Origin: a bacterium
GTDB lineage: Bacteria; Elusimicrobiota; Elusimicrobia; Elusimicrobiales; UBA9959
Length of the DNA: 29,654 nucleotides
Direction of reading: 5' to 3'
NCBI GenBank assembly: GCA_021845705.1
Contig: JAJZVJ010000001.1
Span: 1-29,654 of the forward strand
Shown here: piece by piece, positions 24,801-29,654 of the stretch
How positions within the stretch are numbered: the stretch's first letter is position 1
How the letters are laid out: the number at the start of each line of letters is the position of its first letter
Notes under the pieces: model-generated
Database searches by the model: none
The model's input: only the letters and a program-made list of their open reading frames with translations
Told to the model about the DNA's origin: nothing
Translations under genes and position numbers: made by a program

Positions 24801-27800
24801 CGAGGCATAAACAATGCCGCCGGCCGCAAAAGATGCACCGGCAACGTCATAGAGGACAGTCGGCGCATAACCATCCACGGAAACTTCAACGGCTTTGGGT
24901 TCTTCTATATTACCCGCCTTGTCGCCGCTGCGGAATTCAAGCCTATGCGTCCCCGTTGAAAGCGTAAACGGCCCGGCATAAGCCGCTAACGGCGCTGTGC
25001 TGGAAGCGTCCACCCGGAACCCGGTAAAAGCCACGCCCGAAGAGGTGCCGTACACCACCGGATCCGAGGCGCTCAACGCAACACTGGACCCGGCATTTAA
25101 ATAAAACCCGGTGGAAGAAACCCAGGAACTGCCCTGGACCGAAAACACCGTGGCGGGGGCGGTCCGGTCTTTAACCACTCCGAAGATACCGAACAGCGAC
25201 GCTATGCGCGTTACCGGCACGGTAATCTTATGGTTCAGCGTGTCCCGTACCTGGCCGGGCAGTTCTACCCAGCCGGTGCCGGTAAAATATTCATAAACCA
25301 CCGCGTCCGCCTCGGTAAGCCCGGCGGCCGCCAGCGCGGCGGTGGAGTAATAGAACATAAGCGCCGCCGGCGGATCATAAACGCCGTCGGGCTTTATTTC
25401 ATACATATTGCTCGCCAAAGTAAGGCCCTGTACTGCGGCGGAGCCGATGGCCACCGCCCCGGCGCCCGCAACCGTGCTTATCTGCGTAATATACGGCTGC
25501 ACCGGAGAAACCATGCCTATTTCAGGGTTTCCGTCTACTGTGCTGGTCGTCTTCACTACATATTTCGTGAATACGAAAGGACTATTGGATAGCGCGGAGA
25601 CGTTCCCGGCGGCATCATACGTTTTGAGCGCAAAGTAATATGACGTGCCTCCGGCCAATCCGGCAAGCGTAAACCGTTCCTGGGAGCCGGCGGGCCTTGG
25701 CAACGACCCGATATTTGCCGGCTGAGCGGCATTAAAAGCCGTATCGCTTAAAATTTCCGAGCCCCCATATCTAAGGTCATACCTGGAGGCAGTCCCGGAG
25801 CCGCCGTCGTTACCGGGGGCGGTCCAGAACACAGACACACCACCCTCATCCGTGTTTCCTGCGGACAAAACAACGGCGGAAGGCGGAGTAAGATCGGGCG
25901 CGTTTGCCGCATTAAGGAACGAGAAGAATGTTTCAATATTCCGTCCGCCGGCCAGTCCCAAATCGGAAGATGCCTGCAGTATATCTATCTTCCCATCAGC
26001 GTTTATATCCTCGGCGGAAATGGTCCCGCAAAGATGTCCGTACTGGACGTAGCCGCCGGTGGGAAGCGGAACAGGGGCGTCAAAAGTTCCGTCACCGCGG
26101 CCCGCCAGAACATAAATATTCTGTAGCCTGTAAGGGGAAAGGGCTATGTCGTGTATCCCATCCCGGTTAAAATCCGCCGCGACCCCTGTGTAATAGTATG
26201 CCCCCGTTATAGTCTGGGTCTTCTGGAACGACCTGGCGCCGGTCGCCATAAATACGTTAAACTCTTCTGCGCTCACTAACCCCGCATCCTTGTGTCCATC
26301 CTGGTTGAAGTCGGCAATAAGAAATTTCTTCACATCAGCGGTATACTGGTAGGAATAGGGCAAAATAATCTTCTGCCCGAAGCCGCCGGCGCCGTCGCCA
26401 TACAATATGGCGTTCCGGAACAAAATATCGCTTTTTCCGTCATTATCCATATCCGCCACCACTACGCCTCCGCCGCTGCTGGGCGGCAGTTCCGTTGGAA
26501 TAGGCGTGGAAACAGAAACGAGGAAGCCGCCCGGACCACCGAAATATATTTTAATATCGCTTCCGGCCGCCCCCACGATATCCGGATAACCGTCGTTATT
26601 AATGTCTCCCGCTCCTATCCAGGCGTGAGTTATTAGGTGGCCCAGCGTTACCGGGTCCTTAAAGGTTCCGTCGCCGTTACCGGCCAGAAAGACAAGGTCA
26701 TCGGCCGAATACGGGTAAAGCGGGTTAAAAACGGATACCATGATATCCAGCCGCCCATCACCGTTAAAATCAGCCGCCACCGCATCGTCTCCGCCGGAAT
26801 ACTGCGTATTCATACCCGGTAACCGGACGGTATATACGTATTGGAATGTTCCGTCGTTATTGCCTTTGTAGAATGTATAGTTCCCGCCCTCACTGAAACC
26901 AACCACATCCTTCTTTCCATCCCCGTCGAAATCCGCCACAACGGTAGCGCTGGTATCAAAAACTCCGGTGGCAGGGCCCGCGATCATTGAACCGAACAGG
27001 AGTGGGGCCATTGGCTTAACTGTAATACCAAGATAAGCGGCCGGCGGGGACATATTGCCCGCCAAGTCTGAATTCTCCACGCGCAGCAGGTGCGGACCGG
27101 CGGTTAAGCCGGACAGGTTCAGGGAAAAACCGCCGGTCCGGTCAGCCCAGACCCGCCCGACAAGCGTGCTTCCATCATAGACATCCGTCCGCGACGCGGC
27201 TTCCGCCAGCCCAAGCACCAGAGGCGCGCTGGAATAAACCACCGCCCCGGTCACCGGAGAGATTATCTGCGGCGCGCTCTGCGGCGGAGTATGGTCCGCA
27301 CCGTATATTTTCATGTCGTTCTTCGTACCGGCATACACCCGGCCGGAATAAGGATGAACTGCGGCAAATACGGGGTTCCCCATTACGACCATCTGCCGGC
27401 CGGCAGGAAGATCACCGAATGTTCCCAGAATTCCGCCGGTACTTGTATAAATATCCACTGAAGCACTCGCGGAATTAGAAAGATAAATATTCCCGAAAGT
27501 ATCCAGAAAAATAGAATTCGGCGCACTGGAAATGACGGGGATATCTGCCAGCAGGTTGCCTGCCGGGTCAAACTTTTTCACCTTTACGTCAGGGCTGGCT
27601 GAATAATCAACAGTGAACAGATTCCCCCCGCTGTCAGAAGCAAGCCCGGAATAGGCATACAAAACATTGATCGGAAACTTCCCTGTATAATTCCCGGCGC
27701 TGTCGAAACCCATTATTTGAGCGCTGGGCATTGTATTAGCGGCTACAAAAGGCTTATTTTCTCTATCGCACGTCACAAACCTTGGGAAAGCATAGGAAAA

Positions 27801-29654
27801 CTGCGGATTCCCCGAGATATCCATCTCCTTAAGAAGCTCACCGGAAGCGGAAAATTTCTTTAAGGCAAAAGAATACCCGCCGGTTACTTGTGCCAACGCC
27901 CAGAATGTGCCGTCAGGGCAGACAGAAAAGTCCTCAAGAGCCGTAAGATCGGAGGAAAAGCTTTTAAGATAGTTCCCCCCCTGATCAAAAATCTGTATCC
28001 TGCCCAGTTGTCCACCGTCCCCGGCCCAGACATTGCCTGCGGCGTCAAAATCTATCTTCCCCAGGCTGCTGAATTGCCCTACGCCGGAACCGGAAGCGCC
28101 GAAACCGCCCTGATATTCAAAATACGGCCAGGCGGCGGCGTCTCCATACCAGGAGGAGACGACATTCACGCTATAGCGCCTGAAGCCGCTCCCGTTACCG
28201 ACGTTATCCGTGGCTGAGACATATATAAGATGCCGGCCTTTGGCAAGCTGGAAAGGCGCGGCATACACGGGATTAAGACATGTTCCGGGCGGCGCTGTAG
28301 AAACAGACGGCACGTTCATATTACAGCTTAAGGGGTCAACATCCACCAGATATCTGGCGGACGCAACACCCGAAGCGGAATCCGTGGAGAGTATGGAAAT
28401 ATAAAATCCAGTAAGCGAACCAACTGTGTCCGTGTCCTGCCACACAACGTGGCCCTCCGGGGAAAGTTCGGCGGATGGGGCATTATTATCAAGAGTTACC
28501 GTCATAGTGCTGACAACACCTGCCTTGCCGCCTGTATCGGTGGAATAGTATTCAATGCTATAAGTCCCGGAGTTATTACCGGCAAGGCTGAAAGTTGAAA
28601 CAAAAATCTGCCCCGGCGCGGGCGCCGTATCATTGAAAACGAGTTGCCTGACAAGTTCCCCGCTGTTCCTTATATTAACAACAACGCTTGCCACCCCGAA
28701 CCCTTTATTATCACCGGCTTTAACAAGGTCATCAGCCGAGGTAATAGTAAAAGCTGTAGCCGACGACACAAAAACCGGGGAGGAACCGAAAGCCGGCGTC
28801 CCCACGGCCAACCCGCTGTGCGGAGGAAGATAATCCACCACCTGCATAAAAAGACCGGCCAGGTACGGTATCCGCTGCACCTCCGCAGCTATAAATGTTC
28901 CCGCCGGCTGAATACGCTGCCCTATGAGGCCGGAAACCTCCGGAGAGCTACTCAAAGTAACCCCGTCAAAAGAATAGACCGACAAAGTGCCGGTATCGGT
29001 AACCACCTTGGGGTCATACTTGAAGATTATGGAACCATAAGGGGAAAGGCTTCCACCTGATGTTCCAAAGGAATATACCGCCCCCGCGGGGAGCAACCCT
29101 TTGCTGCCGGCGGCGGAAACGAAAGCCACGGCCGCCGGGGAACCGGCAGGCATACTGGAAACTACCACGCTGGGATCAGCGGAATATAATTTTACCGAGC
29201 CGTCGTACGATACCGCGACTCCCGGAAAAGCCATTTTATTTACCACCGAGCTGCCCGTGAAAACCAGATTCCCCGCTTTATCCGGACAGATAGCCTGGGC
29301 ATAGAAAATATTCGCGAAGGCTGCCGGCATAGGCGACCCGGAGGGTATACCGGTGCCGGACCAGACCAACGCGCTGACCAGGCCCGTTTTACCAGCAAGC
29401 AGGTAAAGGCTGTAACCGTCGGTAATGAACAGGCTGCCGTCTTTGCCGGCTGCCACGCCGTCCACATACCCTATATCCCGCTGTAATGCCGGGGCGGTAT
29501 CCAAAAGGAGCGTACCCCCTCCGGCAACGGTGGTGACCGTCCCGCCGAGGACCTTGCGCACCCTTTTATTGTACACATCCGCTATATAGAGCTCGTTCAG
29601 GGAGTCGAAAGCAATACCGCCGACCACCGCGAATTTGGCGGACAGGGCAGGCCC
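18831..29654 (-). CDS. Giant multidomain surface protein with T9SS-type C-terminal sorting domain (5' end outside window)
   Basis: At least 3607 residues; the frame is still open at the right edge, so the start and signal peptide are not visible. Counting residue 1 at base 29627: NHL-like repeats 1-100; Ig-like modules 290-490; a second NHL-type propeller about 500-775; a bacterial Ig-like domain 780-880; seven DxDxDG-type VCBS/FG-GAP calcium motifs 893-1216; a fibronectin III domain about 1246-1346; about twenty Ig/OmpL47-like modules 1490-3250; a beta-solenoid-like domain (DUF7305-like) 3250-3465; and a final domain of about 100 residues with VYVFPNPAKG, VDIKIYTISGRL, IPSGVYLYYIEA and a basic end, matching type A type IX sorting domains. 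It is probably exported, cell-surface attached and used for adhesion or structure. No catalytic domain was seen. Confidence 0.88.
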   Translation of the reverse strand, partial: GPALSAKFAVVGGIAFDSLNELYIADVYNKRVRKVLGGTVTTVAGGGTLLLDTAPALQRDIGYVDGVAAGKDGSLFITDGYSLYLLAGKTGLVSALVWSGTGIPSGSPMPAAFANIFYAQAICPDKAGNLVFTGSSVVNKMAFPGVAVSYDGSVKLYSADPSVVVSSMPAGSPAAVAFVSAAGSKGLLPAGAVYSFGTSGGSLSPYGSIIFKYDPKVVTDTGTLSVYSFDGVTLSSSPEVSGLIGQRIQPAGTFIAAEVQRIPYLAGLFMQVVDYLPPHSGLAVGTPAFGSSPVFVSSATAFTITSADDLVKAGDNKGFGVASVVVNIRNSGELVRQLVFNDTAPAPGQIFVSTFSLAGNNSGTYSIEYYSTDTGGKAGVVSTMTVTLDNNAPSAELSPEGHVVWQDTDTVGSLTGFYISILSTDSASGVASARYLVDVDPLSCNMNVPSVSTAPPGTCLNPVYAAPFQLAKGRHLIYVSATDNVGNGSGFRRYSVNVVSSWYGDAAAWPYFEYQGGFGASGSGVGQFSSLGKIDFDAAGNVWAGDGGQLGRIQIFDQGGNYLKSFSSDLTALEDFSVCPDGTFWALAQVTGGYSFALKKFSASGELLKEMDISGNPQFSYAFPRFVTCDRENKPFVAANTMPSAQIMGFDSAGNYTGKFPINVLYAYSGLASDSGGNLFTVDYSASPDVKVKKFDPAGNLLADIPVISSAPNSIFLDTFGNIYLSNSASASVDIYTSTGGILGTFGDLPAGRQMVVMGNPVFAAVHPYSGRVYAGTKNDMKIYGADHTPPQSAPQIISPVTGAVVYSSAPLVLGLAEAASRTDVYDGSTLVGRVWADRTGGFSLNLSGLTAGPHLLRVENSDLAGNMSPPAAYLGITVKPMAPLLFGSMIAGPATGVFDTSATVVADFDGDGKKDVVGFSEGGNYTFYKGNNDGTFQYVYTVRLPGMNTQYSGGDDAVAADFNGDGRLDIMVSVFNPLYPYSADDLVFLAGNGDGTFKDPVTLGHLITHAWIGAGDINNDGYPDIVGAAGSDIKIYFGGPGGFLVSVSTPIPTELPPSSGGGVVVADMDNDGKSDILFRNAILYGDGAGGFGQKIILPYSYQYTADVKKFLIADFNQDGHKDAGLVSAEEFNVFMATGARSFQKTQTITGAYYYTGVAADFNRDGIHDIALSPYRLQNIYVLAGRGDGTFDAPVPLPTGGYVQYGHLCGTISAEDINADGKIDILQASSDLGLAGGRNIETFFSFLNAANAPDLTPPSAVVLSAGNTDEGGVSVFWTAPGNDGGSGTASRYDLRYGGSEILSDTAFNAAQPANIGSLPRPAGSQERFTLAGLAGGTSYYFALKTYDAAGNVSALSNSPFVFTKYVVKTTSTVDGNPEIGMVSPVQPYITQISTVAGAGAVAIGSAAVQGLTLASNMYEIKPDGVYDPPAALMFYYSTAALAAAGLTEADAVVYEYFTGTGWVELPGQVRDTLNHKITVPVTRIASLFGIFGVVKDRTAPATVFSVQGSSWVSSTGFYLNAGSSVALSASDPVVYGTSSGVAFTGFRVDASSTAPLAAYAGPFTLSTGTHRLEFRSGDKAGNIEEPKAVEVSVDGYAPTVLYDVAGASFAAGGIVYASAGSTVTLVSSDTGSGVKELFYTVDGSTHAALSGAAEIFLSSGGAHSLGYSAGDNVGNTGVPGAVSVYVDTAAPVSALLLNGTPAGTGWYTSVTGVIIISSDAGSGVRKTLYSLDGSSFAVYNSSFPVLAEGRHTIGHYSVDNVSNAEKISTAAFGIDISTPVAGYSYNPASNSEGWNNAPVNVVFAGTDAVSGVAYCSSSFTVSGEGPGIPVSGYCADYAGWTSTVSFRLNIDTTPPVSGAGVAAVPGQNGWFLSPAAVALASTDTLSGVGGLYYSIDGSSFTLYTSSFAVPGAGAHPLKYYAVDKAGNREAEKELAFKLDLNAPLAAAVSTPAANSYGWNNSAVSAVFSGTDAVSGLAYCTPVKVVGTEGSSQTISGYCADYAGWSSTAALVVNIDTTAPKAGYTALPAANGAGWNNSDVTLKFTCADDLSGVRNCPVDIVLSGEGVGISTSASVYDYADNFTEAVADGIKIDKTAPVSTAALSGVSRNGWYSSPVEVVLASTDALSGVAAVMYSLDGGTYTVYGAPLQVSTEGAHTVKYHAVDKAGNAEVERSVAFKLDSSAPAASYSLVPAPNGAGWNNTAVQVVFAGTDTLSGIEACSSATLTLEGVAQSVPGWCRDVAGNVAYATAKVNVDLTKPETSAAPEPPANGYGWNNGPVTVSFAGSDALSGLDFCEPQKTVSVQGSSIAVSGYCRDKAANSSMATVTVSIDTTAPELAYSLKPAPNAAGWNNGDVAVKFVCSDALSGIKSCPEDVILAGEGVGVSTTAAASDLAGNLAQLTARANIDRTPPRIVISSPVAGNVFVAARNKIQPFFTVSDNLDPAPAMQAFLVETEDKGSPRGSRPDRIAVTSGQSLEPLDIDDGMWQLMVNATDFALNTSSAVGGAFEVVHDVRQPASALSVAGTHYDSNGTTYLKGDSVLDLASLDDLVAAGDGIGLGVKAQNVGIVAGSSVAASARFDNPQPRQGGAFVSTFTFASAFTLPDGRYYLDYNAVDVLGNTETVRRSAIALDNTAPETSAQLAGATGDNGWYVSTVTINLSAVDELSGVSAIYYRVDGAAGDAFAQYAGAFSVPAEGQHTLWYYASDNLGNTKAPQSLAFKLDLTAPSVSDAVIPAANRYGWHNGAAAVVFTGTDTISGLAYCEPPKTIDVEGKDIAVSGYCRDYAGLSSTVTAHFSIDLTSPTVSIARVPLANTYGWNNTDVTASYTCADALSGVRLCPPEVVFSAEGYGEGAMGNAMDYADNSSSASIGGINIDKTAPDSLLSVSGDDWKNGGKEYLSLRSFIALTASDPVSSGAASGVNAIEYYMDAVPFSVYPSSFNLPEGIHNVAYRAGDKAGNIEASRSAQFYVDGSAPASELSISGDRYSGGKVYISTRSRVLITAEDPVVNQVASGVRYTKYSIDGGAYADYAAFTLPAEGKRAVSFYSADQVANTEAAKTSELWVDATPPGTDLSISGARYDADGLIYITRNSGVVLTAADPASNDTASGVLLTKYRVDGGDWQIYAGSFTITAEGRHTLEYYSLDRVNNAEQLKTAQLAVDNTPPATSITLGGPRFQAFGLPVLTPETPLTLAAGDVVSAGVASGLKQIFYQPVNVATGQSAVYSYTQPFTLPQGTWDIRYWSVDNLGNIETYKQARLAVSTLQNDALDAVAGLAMSGTADISGAVNSNSEAALSGNTRILGDVYASTITLKGKAQITGQAVNGAAQLQPEPVSLGAIQEGAGNTPPAGYLVDGKLAVSSKAVLTLSTGTYYFKGIELSGGADVKIDGKVDILVSGDINMNGGSSFNAAGAASSLNIFVKTSSTITFTGGANLVATVYAPYADMKLGGNALLGGHYFVRAAAVSGMGNIMQSGEALPAAAGRPGGGIKTRAAAMPSGGSGVLAGPDPAFRLGEVYVFPNPAKGADVPAFHIECGLAYSVDIKIYTISGRLAHEHTLMGPPLELDDGNGLSYAYEYAWRGHIPSGVYLYYIEAKKDGRKLKKTGKFAVVR
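18834..19140 (-). other. T9SS-type A C-terminal sorting domain of the giant protein
   Basis: The last ~100 residues begin with a VYVFPNPA motif, followed by an Ile/Thr/Ser-Gly-Arg-Leu strand, a W-x-G turn (WRGHIPSGVY) and a KKTGKFAVVR end. This order matches the sorting domains that direct proteins to type IX secretion in Bacteroidota; comparable domains occur in other phyla. Confidence 0.8.
19880..25160 (-). repeat. About twenty tandem Ig/OmpL47-like protein modules, encoded within the giant gene
   Basis: Three module types can be told apart. Type A (about 90 residues, no paired Cys) is OmpL47-like, with YSxDG, a GxHTLxYxAxDxAGN segment and a final D-x-x-x-P boundary. Type B (about 75 residues) has a GWNN start, a Cys after SGxAY and a second Cys in SGYC. 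Type B' has GWNN but its two Cys lie in FTCxDxLSG and CP. From N to C the order is A A A B A B B' A B B B' X A A B B' A A A A, where X is an unrelated module. DNA encoding GWNN recurs near 24270, 23775, 23550, 23057, 22832, 22603, 21440 (as GWHN) and 21205. The copies are diverged at DNA level, so the duplications are old. Confidence 0.8.
25980..26950 (-). other. VCBS/FG-GAP propeller region of the giant gene
   Basis: Seven calcium-loop motifs are visible in order: DFDGDGKKD, DFNGDGRLD, DINNDGYPD, DMDNDGKSD, DFNQDGHKD, DFNRDGIHD and DINADGKID. Seven blades is the number needed to close an integrin-like beta-propeller. Confidence 0.8.

Noticed and set aside
19880..25160. Regularly spaced similar DNA segments as a possible CRISPR array
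   Set aside because: Spacing is about 230-300 bases, copies are diverged and the frame is coding throughout; these are protein modules.

Overview
The window reads as chromosomal DNA of a GC-rich, double-membraned bacterium. Envelope evidence includes a heptose nucleotidyltransferase for LPS, several beta-barrel proteins, a PorV/PorQ-like protein and a very large surface protein ending in a type IX-style sorting domain. The mix (PorV-like protein, giant Ig/VCBS surface protein, clostripain-type peptidase, HD-GYP and PilZ proteins) suggests a lineage such as Elusimicrobiota or a relative. That placement is inference from gene content, with no rRNA to confirm it. No tRNA, rRNA, CRISPR array or insertion sequence was seen, and no gene-free stretch exceeds 300 bases; the longest is 17567-17845.

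Bases 1-7780 are on the + strand. They hold a zinc-ribbon/TPR membrane protein cut by the left edge, a biotin carboxylase (accC), a heptose-1-phosphate adenylyltransferase (rfaE2), a serine-palmitoyltransferase-like enzyme, a GNAT-fold protein next to it that may be a bacterial ceramide synthase, an HD-GYP protein and a stand-alone receiver. The first part looks like envelope-lipid supply, the last part like c-di-GMP and two-component signalling.

Bases 7807-13844 hold mixed short units: a nucleotidyltransferase, a PilZ protein divergent from a YgbA-type gene, a secreted Met/Lys-rich protein with an outer-membrane barrel protein, a uracil permease with a secreted alpha/beta hydrolase, and a TatD-type hydrolase. 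The HD-GYP, PilZ and YgbA genes each have a -10 box exactly six bases before ATG, the geometry expected of leaderless mRNAs.

Bases 13961 to the right edge are all on the - strand and are the most interesting part. In transcription order there is a surface protein of at least 3607 residues, whose 5' end lies outside the window. Its order is NHL-type propellers, seven VCBS calcium motifs, a fibronectin III domain, about twenty Ig/OmpL47-like modules, a beta-solenoid-like domain and a T9SS-type C-terminal domain. A PorV/PorQ-like gene follows 10 bases later. Next comes an operon with its own near-consensus promoter encoding a secreted C11 (clostripain) peptidase, a secreted protein with a degenerate zinc-peptidase motif, and a small secreted protein. 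A hairpin terminator closes it. A cargo, its outer-membrane shuttle and a clan CD peptidase side by side suggest a type IX-like export and processing locus, which is a hypothesis.
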